In this document: in pieces, positions 8,953 through 17,376 of the stretch
How positions within the stretch are numbered: position 1 is the first letter of the stretch
Layout: each line of letters begins with the position of its first letter
Assembly (NCBI GenBank): GCA_964614945.1
Contig: CAZTNW010000001.1
Span: forward strand, 124,001 to 188,000
Reading direction: 5' to 3'
DNA from: CAZTNW01 sp964614945
GTDB lineage: Bacteria; Caldisericota; JANLFM01
DNA: 64,000 nucleotides
Notes under the pieces: generated by a model
Told to the model about the DNA's origin: nothing
Seen by the model: only the letters and a program-made list of their open reading frames with translations
Databases searched by the model: none
Made by a program: the position numbers and the translations under genes

Positions 8953-9743
8953 AGGAACAACCCTTTGGCACCACGCCTGATCCTGCCTTTCTATACTTGA
9001 GCCCCCAGCACGAAGAGGCTTTCGCGCGGGTGCGCTATGCTATCTACTCTCATAAAGGACTGGGCATGCTTACAGGGGCGGTGGGAACGGGGAAGACAAC
9101 TCTCACGCGGGCGGTGATCTCGCAACTGAAGAATGCAAAAGCGGCTGTGATCCTCAATTCGCGCACCACACCCGCTCAATTGCTCAAGGATATCGCTTAC
9201 GAATTTGGTTTCGAGCACCCGCCATATTTCAAGCGTGACACCATCGCCCTATTGCGCAAATTTGCCATCGACCAGCTGCAGGAGGAAGTATCCCTCGTTA
9301 TTGTAGTCGATGAAGCACAGTTGCTCTCCAAGGAGGCCCTGGAAGAAATCCGCCTGCTCACTAATTGGGAGACGAATAAAGAGAAACTATTTACAGTTAT
9401 TTTAGTGGGGCAACCTGAACTGGAAGGGAAATTGCGCAAGATCCCCCAGCTCAATCAGCGCATTGTCATTCGTGCCAGGTTAGCCTCCTTGAATGAGAGA
9501 GAATCCGGAGAATACATTGCCCACAGACTTCGCGTTGCCGCTGCTCCAATTTTCCCCTTCTCGTCCGAGGCGTTACACGAAATCTATCAATATTCTGCGG
9601 GAATTCCCCGACTGATCAACATGATCTGCGACATGTGCCTCCTTGAGGGTTACATCCGAAAAATGAAACGGCTGGAGGTGCAGGTAGTACTTGATGTCGT
9701 GCAAGACCTGGGAGGAGTTTTAGAAGATGCCAAGGTTCAGTGA
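8928..9743 (+). CDS. ExeA-type AAA ATPase
   Basis: This AAA ATPase of about 271 residues is of the ExeA/secretion-ATPase (AAA_22) type. The N-terminus LYESFWGLKEQPF with TPDP is the hallmark of the ExeA group. Walker A is GAVGTGKTTL, Walker B is LVIVVDEAQLL, followed by a sensor and the IPRLIN segment. TTG 8928 is taken as start because GAGGAGGGGA lies seven bases upstream and no family sequence precedes it. It has no peptidoglycan-binding or transmembrane domain, unlike true ExeA. It overlaps ridA upstream by 25 nt and the next small gene by 17 nt, so the ATPase and the small protein are probably made together. Confidence 0.85.
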   Translation: MYESFWGLKEQPFGTTPDPAFLYLSPQHEEAFARVRYAIYSHKGLGMLTGAVGTGKTTLTRAVISQLKNAKAAVILNSRTTPAQLLKDIAYEFGFEHPPYFKRDTIALLRKFAIDQLQEEVSLVIVVDEAQLLSKEALEEIRLLTNWETNKEKLFTVILVGQPELEGKLRKIPQLNQRIVIRARLASLNERESGEYIAHRLRVAAAPIFPFSSEALHEIYQYSAGIPRLINMICDMCLLEGYIRKMKRLEVQVVLDVVQDLGGVLEDAKVQ

Positions 9744-10035
9744 TTTGTTAAAGGAAGAACGACGTCAAAAATCGATCAAGGAGAAAGAGACTGCTCAAAT
9801 TCCTCAGGCGGAGAGCACAGAAAAAGTTGTAACCTTCCTCTATCAACACCAGCTGCGCTGGATTGATCAGATAGCTCGAGAATGCAAGGCCAAAGGAGGA
9901 AAGCATCTCTGGAGGGGTGAAGTGATCCGAGGATTGCTCGACGGCATAATCGGCCAGAACATCAATCTATTAGGGATAGAAGACGAGTTCGAGCTTGCGC
10001 AGCGAGTCAGGGAACTTTTCGCCTCGGGCTTATGA
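9727..10035 (+). CDS. Small protein with a ribbon-helix-helix-like C-terminus
   Basis: I do not recognise a named family for this 102-residue protein. The N-terminal ~30 residues are highly charged and probably disordered. Residues about 31-73 read as one beta strand (KVVTFLY) followed by two helices (WIDQIARECK and RGEVIRGLLDGII), the pattern of a ribbon-helix-helix DNA-binding fold. A basic segment separates the helices. It overlaps the ExeA-type ATPase by 17 nt and cmk by 4 nt (ATGA 10032-10035), with a Shine-Dalgarno ggaggag upstream. A DNA-binding partner for the ATPase is the natural guess, but this is inference. Confidence 0.6.
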   Translation: MPRFSDLLKEERRQKSIKEKETAQIPQAESTEKVVTFLYQHQLRWIDQIARECKAKGGKHLWRGEVIRGLLDGIIGQNINLLGIEDEFELAQRVRELFASGL

Positions 10036-10694
10036 AGCATTCCTTCATAGTAGCGGTCGATGGACCTGCTGCTTCCGGCAAGAGCACCTTAGGGAAAGCC
10101 CTGGCAGGTGAATTCGGCCTGGAATTCGTAGAATCCGGATCATTCTATCGTTTCGTAACTCTCTGGCTCCTGAGGAGAAGAGTGCCCTTGAATGATCTTA
10201 GGGCTGTCCGCAAGGCCTTAAGAGGGTTGAACTTCTCCTACGCTGCCGGTGTTCACCATGACGGGAGCGAAAGGATTGACGATACGGCATTACGATCTCG
10301 CCAGGTCGACGACACTGTCTCGCTCGTCTCTCTCATTCCGGAGGTACGGAGGAAAGTAAACAACTTTCTTCGCTTTTTTGCTGAGGGCAAGAAATTGATC
10401 GTGGACGGCAGAGATATTGGCACTGCGGTTTTTCCTGAAGCCGATTTAAAGATCTTTCTCCAGGCCTCTCTCGAGAAAAGGAGAAAGCGCAGAGCAAAAC
10501 AGCTGGGCTCTAGGGAAGCAGAAGAAGAGATTGAATCGAACATAAGTTTGAGAGACAGGTTGGATTCCACCAGAGAAATTGCGCCATTGAAGCCCGCACA
10601 CGATGCGATCTTAATCGATAATTCCTGCCAGAATTTAGAGGAAACGCTTGCCTTGATTTACCTGCTTCTGAAAGAAAAATTGGATGAACCCTGA
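10032..10694 (+). CDS. cmk: Cytidylate kinase
   Basis: This 220-residue enzyme phosphorylates CMP and dCMP to the diphosphates. The P-loop DGPAASGKST lies at the N-terminus. The CMP-binding insert with LRSRQVDDTVS and the signature VDGRDIGTAVFPEADLK follow, then an arginine-rich lid (EKRRKRRAKQLG) and the RDRLDSTRE segment. The start ATG overlaps the upstream gene by 4 nt, and its own end overlaps der by 11 nt. The cmk-der neighbourhood is common in Firmicutes (usually with plsC, ispH or rpsA between); here the two are directly adjacent. Confidence 0.95.
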   Translation: MKHSFIVAVDGPAASGKSTLGKALAGEFGLEFVESGSFYRFVTLWLLRRRVPLNDLRAVRKALRGLNFSYAAGVHHDGSERIDDTALRSRQVDDTVSLVSLIPEVRRKVNNFLRFFAEGKKLIVDGRDIGTAVFPEADLKIFLQASLEKRRKRRAKQLGSREAEEEIESNISLRDRLDSTREIAPLKPAHDAILIDNSCQNLEETLALIYLLLKEKLDEP

Positions 10695-12036
10695 AAGACT
10701 GCCGACTGTCCTGATTATAGGAAGGCCGAATGTTGGAAAGTCCGCCCTCTTCAATCGGCTGGTGAAAAGAAGAAAGTCCATTGTACACAGCGAGGAGGGG
10801 GTTACCCGTGACTTGGTCACTGCGGAAGTAGAATGGGCTGGGCGTTTCTTTGAATTGGTCGATAGTGGCGGATTGGATTTCGCAGAAGGTAACGAGATTA
10901 GAAATAAAGTGCAAAAATTGACTCTGAACCTGATCGAACGGGCCGACCTGGTGCTCTTGATCGTGGACGGCAAAACAGGGATTCATCCACTTGATCAGCA
11001 GATCTCTAAATCGCTTCTGCCCGCAAAAAAGAAAGTCATTCTTGTCGTTAACAAGATCGACAATGCCCTGAAGCTGGCCGATGCCCTCGTCTTTTATGCT
11101 TTGCCCTGGGGAGATCCGATCGCCGTCTCCGGACTTAATGGTTTTAATATCGGAGAACTGCTGGACGCGGTGGTCTCCCTTCTGCCTGAAGGGGGAGGAA
11201 TCCGGCCTTCGCCCGCAGGTAAGATAGCCATAGTGGGAAGGCCCAACGTCGGTAAGTCCTCTCTGCTAAACGCACTACTCGGAGAAGAAAGGACTATCGT
11301 GAGCTCTAAACCGGGTACCACGCGCGACAGTATTGATACTTTCTGGCATACTGCTCTGGGCGATTTTCTCCTGATCGATACTGCCGGCATCAAACGAAAG
11401 AGCAGACTGCAAACGGATCTTGAATACTACAGTATATTGCGGGCGGAAGAATCTGTTTCAAGGGCCGATATTGCGATACTTGTGTTAGATGCGCAGGATG
11501 GAATCTCAGCTCAAGATAAAGCCGTGGCAGGCTTGATTCAAAGCAAAAATAAAGCCTGCATAATTGTCATCAACAAATGCGATCTCGTCGATTTTTCTTC
11601 GGAAAAGAAAAATCAATACCACCGTTATCTGCGTAAGGAGATCAACTTTCTGCCATATGCTTTAAGTATCTTCGTTTCAGCGAGGACGGGCTTGAACCTG
11701 AACGATCTTCCCTGCCTGCTTAAAGAATCCCTGGCTTCTTATCAGAGGAAAGTATCCACGAGCCTGCTAAACAGGGTGATTCAGGAAATTATTAGGGATC
11801 GACCTCCTCCCGAGAGCAAGAAAGGATCCTTCAAACTTTATTATGCTACTCAGAAATCTACCTCTCCCCCGACGTTCATCTGTTTTGTAAATCGCCCTGA
11901 CTGTTTGCACTTCTCCTACAGGAGGCACCTGAACAACGAACTGATCTCTCGGTTGAAGCTGAAAGGAACGCCCATCAGCCTGAAGTTAAAAGAACGGCGG
12001 GCGCGTTTAGTTGCAGACAGGAGAAAACGATGCTAA
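10684..12036 (+). CDS. der: Ribosome-biogenesis GTPase Der (EngA)
   Basis: Der is the tandem-domain GTPase needed for maturation of the 50S ribosomal subunit. It has 450 residues. G domain 1 has GRPNVGKSALF, DSGG and NKID. G domain 2 has GRPNVGKSSLL, DTAGI and NKCD. A C-terminal KH-like domain holds the conserved KLYYATQ segment and the NRPDCLHFSYRR helix. First-domain Walker B reads VDSGG rather than the more frequent DTGG, which is within family variation. Start ATG 10684 overlaps cmk. A tRNA-Pro gene begins 12 nt after the stop. Confidence 0.96.
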   Translation: MNPERLPTVLIIGRPNVGKSALFNRLVKRRKSIVHSEEGVTRDLVTAEVEWAGRFFELVDSGGLDFAEGNEIRNKVQKLTLNLIERADLVLLIVDGKTGIHPLDQQISKSLLPAKKKVILVVNKIDNALKLADALVFYALPWGDPIAVSGLNGFNIGELLDAVVSLLPEGGGIRPSPAGKIAIVGRPNVGKSSLLNALLGEERTIVSSKPGTTRDSIDTFWHTALGDFLLIDTAGIKRKSRLQTDLEYYSILRAEESVSRADIAILVLDAQDGISAQDKAVAGLIQSKNKACIIVINKCDLVDFSSEKKNQYHRYLRKEINFLPYALSIFVSARTGLNLNDLPCLLKESLASYQRKVSTSLLNRVIQEIIRDRPPPESKKGSFKLYYATQKSTSPPTFICFVNRPDCLHFSYRRHLNNELISRLKLKGTPISLKLKERRARLVADRRKRC

Positions 12037-12048
12037 CATTTTGGCGGT

Positions 12049-12127
<79 letters not shown>

Positions 12128-12143
12128 TTGACTCAGTCCATGG

Positions 12144-12169
12144 TGAAATAGAGTGATGAAATAGAGTGA
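12144..12169 (+). repeat. Perfect 13-bp tandem duplication over a start codon
   Basis: The unit TGAAATAGAGTGA occurs twice in direct succession (12144-12156 and 12157-12169). The second copy contains the GTG start of the next gene, and the first carries an equivalent GTG 13 bases earlier that is out of frame. It looks like a recent slippage duplication of the translation-start region. Confidence 0.9.
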
Positions 12170-13506
12170 GCAAGAAGTACAATTTGATCATCGTCGGTGC
12201 TGGTCCAGCTGGAATTTTCACCGCCCTCGAACTTACTCGGAAGAAGGTTCCCATGAGTATTTTGCTTTTAGAAAAGGGCAGGGAACTGGAAGGGAGGGAA
12301 TCCTTAATTTGTGGGTGGGGAGGAGCCGGCGCTTTTTCTGACGGCAAGTTGACCCTGTCTCCGGAAATAGGCGGTTATCTAAAAGATTTTCTGGGCTACA
12401 AAGAGACGGAACGATTGATCGCGCAGGTCGACCAGATCTATCTTGACTTCGGTGCGCCTCAGGAAGTCTACGGCATAAATGAGGACCGGATAGCAGAACT
12501 GAGCAGGAAAGCCGCGCTGGCCAGCCTCAGATTCATTCCATCTCGTATTCGCCATCTCGGTACGGAAAATTGTCGGAAGATTTTGCAGTCAATTCGCGAG
12601 TATCTCAGGGATAGAATATACGTACGGACAGAAGCTCAGGTAGTAAAGATCATCGTGGAGGAAGGGCAGGTTAAGGGAGTAGAGGACGAAAAAGGCGAAA
12701 CTCTCCTGTGCGACTTTCTCGTCCTTGCCCCCGGACGCGAGGGCTCCTCCTGGCTAGTAGAGGAGGCGCGCCGCCTGAAATTAACACTGGCCCGTAATCC
12801 TGTCGATGTCGGCGTGCGGGTGGAAGTGCCTGCCGCCGTGCTTGAACCGCTGACAGAGGTTTCTTTTGAGGCGAAACTGGAGTATTTCAGTCGCTCTTTT
12901 GACGATCGGGTGAGAACTTTCTGCATGTGCCCAAATGGAGTTGTAGCCATAGAGAGCTCTGACGGGGTAACGACGGTGAACGGACACAGTTATGCCAGCC
13001 GAAAGAGCGAGAATTCCAATTTCGCCATCCTGGTCTCCACCCGCTTCACTGATCCCTTTAAGGAGCCTATTGCTTATGGACGCTACATCGCCGGCCTGGC
13101 CAATTTGCTGGGGGGAGGAGTGATAGTTCAGAGACTGGGTGACCTGCAGGCAGGTCGCAGATCGACAAACGATCGTATCGCGCACGGAATCACCTCTCCC
13201 ACATTGAAAGAGGCTACTCCAGGCGACCTTTCCTTTGTCTTACCTTACCGTCACCTGACGGATATCTTGGAGATGATCCAGGCTCTGAATAGCCTTGCCC
13301 CCGGACTCTCTTCCGGACATACTTTGCTTTATGGTGTTGAAGTGAAATTTTATTCCTCCAGGCCCAAATTGTCTTCTTTTCTGGAAACAGAGATCCACAA
13401 TCTGTTCGCCATTGGCGATGGGGCTGGAGTGACCCGCGGATTAGTACAGGCCTCTGCCTCTGGAATTATTGCTGCAGGGGAGATTACTCGGCGTCTCAGT
13501 GCCTGA
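12166..13506 (+). CDS. FAD-dependent dehydrogenase (COG2509 type)
   Basis: The 446-residue protein is an NAD(P)/FAD-dependent oxidoreductase of the large uncharacterised COG2509 group. The dinucleotide-binding motif VGAGPAGIFTAL is at the N-terminus. An internal CGWGGAGAFSDGKLTL segment is typical of the group, and a second FAD contact AIGDGAGVTRGLVQASASG lies at the C-terminus. The physiological substrate is unknown. The start GTG 12166 is inside a 13-bp tandem duplication and has no obvious Shine-Dalgarno sequence. purA follows 10 nt after the stop, and the tRNA-Pro gene lies upstream, so promoter position is unclear. Confidence 0.85.
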   Translation: MSKKYNLIIVGAGPAGIFTALELTRKKVPMSILLLEKGRELEGRESLICGWGGAGAFSDGKLTLSPEIGGYLKDFLGYKETERLIAQVDQIYLDFGAPQEVYGINEDRIAELSRKAALASLRFIPSRIRHLGTENCRKILQSIREYLRDRIYVRTEAQVVKIIVEEGQVKGVEDEKGETLLCDFLVLAPGREGSSWLVEEARRLKLTLARNPVDVGVRVEVPAAVLEPLTEVSFEAKLEYFSRSFDDRVRTFCMCPNGVVAIESSDGVTTVNGHSYASRKSENSNFAILVSTRFTDPFKEPIAYGRYIAGLANLLGGGVIVQRLGDLQAGRRSTNDRIAHGITSPTLKEATPGDLSFVLPYRHLTDILEMIQALNSLAPGLSSGHTLLYGVEVKFYSSRPKLSSFLETEIHNLFAIGDGAGVTRGLVQASASGIIAAGEITRRLSA

Positions 13507-13516
13507 AGGAGGAAAA

Positions 13517-14788
13517 ATGCCGGTAACCGTCATCGTAGGACTTGGCTGGGGTGATGAGGGAAAGGGAAGAGTAATAGACTTCCTCGCCCCGAGACACGAA
13601 ATCATTGTCCGTTTCAACGGCGGCGCGAACGCCGGCCATACGGTAAAAGTGAATGATCAGGTCTTTCGCTTTCATAATTTACCGTCGGGGATGCTGTATC
13701 CGAAAAAAATCTGCGTGATTGCCCATGGCGTTGTTGTCGACGTCCCGGTCTTGAAAGAGGAACTGAAGGGAGTCAGAGCCGTCAGCTCAGAGCTGTCACG
13801 GCTCTACATCAGCGACCGCTGCCATCTCGTCTTACCCTATCATAAGCTGCTCGATCATTTGGAAGAGGAAGCGAGAGGAAGCAATCGGTTGGGGACTACG
13901 GGATGCGGCATTGGTCCTGTTTTCGAAGACAAAGTAGGGAGAAAAGGGATCAGGGTCAGCGACATCTTCTGCCCGGTTCGCTTGAAAGAAAAGCTGGAAC
14001 GAGTACTCGAAGAAAAAAACAGGATCATCAGTATTATCCATCAAAGCGAGCCTCTTGATTTGAATGTCCTGGCAAGAGAATTAGAGGACTATGCCGAATT
14101 CCTGCGGCCCTTTGTTATCGATACCATGCTGTACTTGCAGAATGCTTTAAAAGAGGGAAAATCCCTTCTCATGGAGGGAGCCCAAGGGTCCCTGCTCGAT
14201 CACGAAATAGGAACCTATCCCTTCGTGACCTCAACCTCGCCGGTTGCGGGTTCAGTCTCATCAGGTGCGGGGATAGGGCCCAGGCAGATCGGCCATGTAG
14301 CAGGGGTGCTAAAGGCATATGCGACAAGGGTAGGAGCAGGACCCTTCCCAACTGAACTGCAGGATGCAGTGGGTGAGCACTTGCGCAAAAGGGGCAATGA
14401 ATACGGCACCACCACCGGACGGCCGCGTCGTTGCGGCTGGTTCGATCTGCCTCTGATTCGGTACGCCTGTTACGCCAACTCCCCGGACGAGCTTATTTTA
14501 ACAAAGCTCGATGTTTTGAGCGGTTTGGAAACAATCAAGGTCTGTGTGGGCTACAGGAAAGAGGGCGTTTTAACTGAAAGCGTTCCCGCACTGGCGGAGG
14601 AGCTGGAGAAAGCGGAGCCGATTTTTGAGACGCTACCAGGATGGAAAACGGATTTATCCTCACTTCGAAGGAAAGATCAATTACCGCAGGCTGCACTGGA
14701 TTATATATCCTTTCTCCAGAATGCGCTTGGGGTTCGTTTCAGTTTAGCTTCCGTCGGGCCAGCCCGGGAAGAGATGATCCCCCTTTAA
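13517..14788 (+). CDS. purA: Adenylosuccinate synthetase
   Basis: PurA catalyses the GTP-dependent first step from IMP to AMP. From ATG 13517 it has 423 residues, with AAGGAGG placed about six bases upstream; a longer in-frame start at 13469 would overlap the dehydrogenase and lacks family sequence. The signature GLGWGDEGKGRVID carries the catalytic aspartate, FNGGANAGHTV the catalytic histidine, and TTGCGIGPVFEDK the substrate loop. GTTTGRPRRCGW is the IMP-binding region. The usual second lysine of GKGK is Arg here. It follows the FAD dehydrogenase and precedes MEMO1 in the same direction. Confidence 0.96.
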   Translation: MPVTVIVGLGWGDEGKGRVIDFLAPRHEIIVRFNGGANAGHTVKVNDQVFRFHNLPSGMLYPKKICVIAHGVVVDVPVLKEELKGVRAVSSELSRLYISDRCHLVLPYHKLLDHLEEEARGSNRLGTTGCGIGPVFEDKVGRKGIRVSDIFCPVRLKEKLERVLEEKNRIISIIHQSEPLDLNVLARELEDYAEFLRPFVIDTMLYLQNALKEGKSLLMEGAQGSLLDHEIGTYPFVTSTSPVAGSVSSGAGIGPRQIGHVAGVLKAYATRVGAGPFPTELQDAVGEHLRKRGNEYGTTTGRPRRCGWFDLPLIRYACYANSPDELILTKLDVLSGLETIKVCVGYRKEGVLTESVPALAEELEKAEPIFETLPGWKTDLSSLRRKDQLPQAALDYISFLQNALGVRFSLASVGPAREEMIPL

Positions 14789-14803
14789 GGAAAGGGCGGG
14801 GAA

Positions 14804-15643
14804 TTGGTTAGGCAACCGGTAGCAGCCGGACAATTCTACCCTGGGAGCCCGATACTGCTTCGAGCAAGCCTGGAAGGATGCTTCCTGCATCCCCTGGGAC
14901 CCGAGAAATTGCCAGCTGAGGAGAAAATTCTCGTCGATGGGCTTTTCGGCTTGATAGTGCCGCATGCTGGCTATTCCGCTTCAGGCCCGATCGCCGCGCA
15001 TGCTTTTTTCCGCCTGGCGCATTCTGACTTTGACTGGGCTCTGATTCTGGGAACGAATCATACAGGCTTGGGAAAACCCTACGCCTACATGTCACATGGC
15101 GCCTGGCGTACGCCTCTCGGCGATGTTCTTCTGGCCCCGGAGAAAGGCAAACTTCTTGCCAGGGTCTTCGGCCTGGAGGAGGACCCTGTCGCGCACATCC
15201 AGGAACACTCGATCGAAGTTCAATTACCCTTCCTTCAGTTCATCCGACCGCAATTACCTATAATCCCTCTGTCCCTCTCCGGGGAAAAACTGAAGCCATT
15301 ACAAACTATTGGAGAGGAGCTGGGTGGGCTACTGGAAAAGGAAAGGGCAATAGTTCTGGCTTCCACTGACCTGTCACATTATCATGACCCGAAGACAGCC
15401 GAAAGGCTTGACCGGATGGCATTGGAGGCTATCCTGGCATTGGACAGCGAGCTTCTCTGGGAACGAGTGCATCAGGTTCCGATCTCCATGTGCGGCTACG
15501 CTCCGGTAATCGTGCTGATGGAGGCGGCTCGGCAAGCAGACGCAAAGCAGGTAAAACTCCTCAAGTACGCACACTCAGGGCACACAACCGGGTTCCTCTC
15601 TCAGGTAGTCGGGTATAGCGCGGTCTCTTTTTGTATGGTTTAG
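14804..15643 (+). CDS. MEMO1 family protein (AmmeMemoRadiSam protein B)
   Basis: This 279-residue protein belongs to the MEMO1/AmmeMemoRadiSam-B family, related to class III non-haem iron dioxygenases. Conserved elements are VRQPVAAGQFYPG at the N-terminus, IVPHAGY with a metal-site histidine, GTNHTG, EHSIEVQLPFL and STDLSHY. A late CGYAP and HSGHTTG complete the pattern. Start is TTG 14804, ten bases after AAAGGGCGGGG. The biochemical role is not settled. Usual partners are an AMMECR1 protein and a radical-SAM enzyme; no AMMECR1 gene is present here, and the radical-SAM gene 2 kb downstream is of the PflX type rather than the standard partner. Confidence 0.9.
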   Translation: MVRQPVAAGQFYPGSPILLRASLEGCFLHPLGPEKLPAEEKILVDGLFGLIVPHAGYSASGPIAAHAFFRLAHSDFDWALILGTNHTGLGKPYAYMSHGAWRTPLGDVLLAPEKGKLLARVFGLEEDPVAHIQEHSIEVQLPFLQFIRPQLPIIPLSLSGEKLKPLQTIGEELGGLLEKERAIVLASTDLSHYHDPKTAERLDRMALEAILALDSELLWERVHQVPISMCGYAPVIVLMEAARQADAKQVKLLKYAHSGHTTGFLSQVVGYSAVSFCMV

Positions 15644-15656
15644 TCTTTATAAAAAT

Positions 15657-15686
15657 TTTACAAATCCTTGTATTTGCTTTTATTAA
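15657..15686 (+). promoter_or_regulatory. Candidate sigma-A promoter for the HtrA-type protease
   Basis: TTTACA (15657-15662) and TATTAA (15681-15686) are separated by 18 bases in an AT-rich gap, with a Shine-Dalgarno AAAGGAGG downstream. The match is moderate and based on eye inspection only. Confidence 0.4.
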
Positions 15687-15727
15687 AAGCGCGCTTAAAT
15701 ATACTTAGGTGGCGAAAGGAGGAAAAC

Positions 15728-16885
15728 ATGTTTAATCATAGAAATAAAGCATATATGGCGATCATGGGATTCGTCCTGGTCCTGGCCCTCCTCACCGGGT
15801 GCGCAAATCAGGACTACTCGGGATTCGTGACTACGCCATCGGGCGCAACCATTACCCCAAGCACACCTGCAAAGCAAGGAAATTTTATCAACATTCCTGC
15901 AAAAACGGAGCAAACGCAGGATGCCATAACCCAGGCCATAGAGAAAGTGGCTCCCGCGGTCGTATTCATCGATACCAAATTTCAACCTGCGAGTTCCCCC
16001 TTTCAATATCCCGATTCCTTCTTCCCCTACCCGCAGGAGCCGACTCCTCAAGAGGGGCAGGGATCCGGGGTTATCGTGGATGCTGAAAATGGTTACATCC
16101 TCACCAATAACCATGTGGTCGAGGGAGCTATTGATATCAAAGTAACTCTTCCCGACGGCAGGACATTTACCGGCACAGTGGTGGGAACACATTCCATTTC
16201 CGATATTGCAGTAGTTCAAATCAAGGGGGGTAACCTGCCCGAGGCAACCCTGGCCGATAATACTAATCTAAAAGTAGGGTCGTGGGCGATCGCCATCGGA
16301 AATCCTTATGGTTTTGAAAACACAGTGACAGTGGGTGTCGTCAGTGCATTAAACCGAACGATCACAAACCCGAAAGACGGCACGCCTCTCCAGGATTTGA
16401 TCCAAACGGATGCGGCTATAAATCCCGGGAATTCCGGTGGAGCCCTTGTGAACATAAAAGGGGAGGTAATCGGGATCAATACAGCGATAATTTCCTACGC
16501 ACAGGGGATTGGTTTCGCGGTTGACATAGGTGCTGCCAAGGAAATATTCCAGGATTTGGTCAAATTGGGTCGAGTGGTTCGGCCCTGGATCGGCATCCTC
16601 TACAGCAAACTTTCCGACGATCTGGCCAAGAGCCTCGGCCTCACGGATATCAGGGGGGTGTTAATTAAGGAAGTTTATGCGGGAAGCCCTGCAGAAAAAA
16701 TCGGATTGAAGGCTAACGACGTGATCACCGCCGTCGAGGGACAGGCGATCGTAAAGATGGAGGATTTGCGGGCCGCCTTAAAGGCAAAGAAGGTTGGGGA
16801 TAGTATCACAATCACTATCTGGCGCCAGGGAACAATTCAAAACTTTACTCTGACGCTGGAAGAAATGCCTGAGGTGCTTCCTTAA
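15728..16885 (+). CDS. HtrA/DegP-type serine protease lipoprotein
   Basis: This 385-residue S1C protease should act outside the membrane on misfolded proteins. ATG 15728 follows AAAGGAGG. The signal peptide ends in a lipobox LLTGC with C25, so it is a probable lipoprotein rather than the usual membrane-anchored HtrA. A Ser/Thr/Pro linker leads to the trypsin-like domain with H129 (NNHVV), D159 (ISDIAV) and S236 (GNSGG), all intact. One PDZ domain (about 280-380) follows. It is monocistronic: a promoter-like sequence lies upstream and a strong terminator downstream. Confidence 0.93.
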   Translation: MFNHRNKAYMAIMGFVLVLALLTGCANQDYSGFVTTPSGATITPSTPAKQGNFINIPAKTEQTQDAITQAIEKVAPAVVFIDTKFQPASSPFQYPDSFFPYPQEPTPQEGQGSGVIVDAENGYILTNNHVVEGAIDIKVTLPDGRTFTGTVVGTHSISDIAVVQIKGGNLPEATLADNTNLKVGSWAIAIGNPYGFENTVTVGVVSALNRTITNPKDGTPLQDLIQTDAAINPGNSGGALVNIKGEVIGINTAIISYAQGIGFAVDIGAAKEIFQDLVKLGRVVRPWIGILYSKLSDDLAKSLGLTDIRGVLIKEVYAGSPAEKIGLKANDVITAVEGQAIVKMEDLRAALKAKKVGDSITITIWRQGTIQNFTLTLEEMPEVLP

Positions 16886-16909
16886 AAGAGGCTCTTAGCA
16901 AAGATAAGC

Positions 16910-16943
16910 AAAATAGGGCCCTCGCTGGGGCTCCTATTTTTTC
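16910..16943 (+). terminator. Rho-independent terminator after the HtrA-type gene
   Basis: AAAATAGG (16910-16917) pairs with CCTATTTT (16933-16940), with additional G/C pairing inside (GCCC and GGGG), followed by a run of T. It is 25 nt past the stop codon. Confidence 0.8.
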
Positions 16944-16982
16944 CTCCTAAAGCCCGCAAATCTGTTTAGGAAGAGCTCTCCC

Positions 16983-17011
16983 TTGACAATCTAACTCTTC
17001 TGCTCTTAAAT
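16983..17011 (+). promoter_or_regulatory. Sigma-A promoter for the cold-shock gene
   Basis: A perfect -35 TTGACA (16983-16988) is followed after 17 bases by TTAAAT (17006-17011). This leaves a leader of about 60 nt before the cold-shock ATG, in keeping with leaders of this family. Confidence 0.65.
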
Positions 17012-17073
17012 GAATTATCTCTCCGGAATGGTGCTGGAGAAGTTTGCGAATAAGAGTTGGAGGAAAAAACTGG

Positions 17074-17277
17074 ATGACCGAAGGTAAAGTGAAGTGGTTT
17101 AATGCCCAGAAAGGCTATGGTTTCATCGAAATCGAGGACGGTAAGGACGTTTTCGTTCACTATTCAGCCATTTCTGGGAATGGCTATCGGTCCTTAGAAG
17201 CTGGTGAAAAAGTCCAATTCGATATCGTTGACGGACCAAAAGGCCCCCAGGCTGCTAATGTAGTGAAAGTAAAATGA
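17074..17277 (+). CDS. Cold-shock domain protein (CspA family)
   Basis: This 67-residue single cold-shock domain binds single-stranded RNA and DNA as an RNA chaperone. The RNA-binding motifs are present as KGYGFIE (RNP1 position) and VFVHYSAI (RNP2 position). ATG 17074 is preceded by GGAGGAAA; the longer frame from 17044 adds only non-family residues. Position 50-60 reads FDIVDGPKGPQAANV, which is canonical. It has its own promoter, and the following gene begins 86 nt downstream after a strong inverted repeat. Expression is likely high and monocistronic. Confidence 0.95.
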   Translation: MTEGKVKWFNAQKGYGFIEIEDGKDVFVHYSAISGNGYRSLEAGEKVQFDIVDGPKGPQAANVVKVK

Positions 17278-17347
17278 TCGTCTCAACTCTCGGTTGCTCC
17301 AGTTTCTCCGCCATTTTATAGCAGTCCGAGACAGGTCAAGAGAGTAC

Positions 17348-17376
17348 GAAACCCTGGTAGAATATGCCAGGGTTTC
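17348..17376 (+). promoter_or_regulatory. Perfect 10-bp hairpin with an ATG in its loop
   Basis: GAAACCCTGG (17348-17357) is perfectly complementary to CCAGGGTTTC (17367-17376). The 9-nt loop TAGAATATG ends with the ATG at 17364, the first in-frame start of the PflX-like gene. No T run follows, so it is a poor terminator; control of translation start, or a true start at GTG 17382, are alternatives. Confidence 0.6.
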
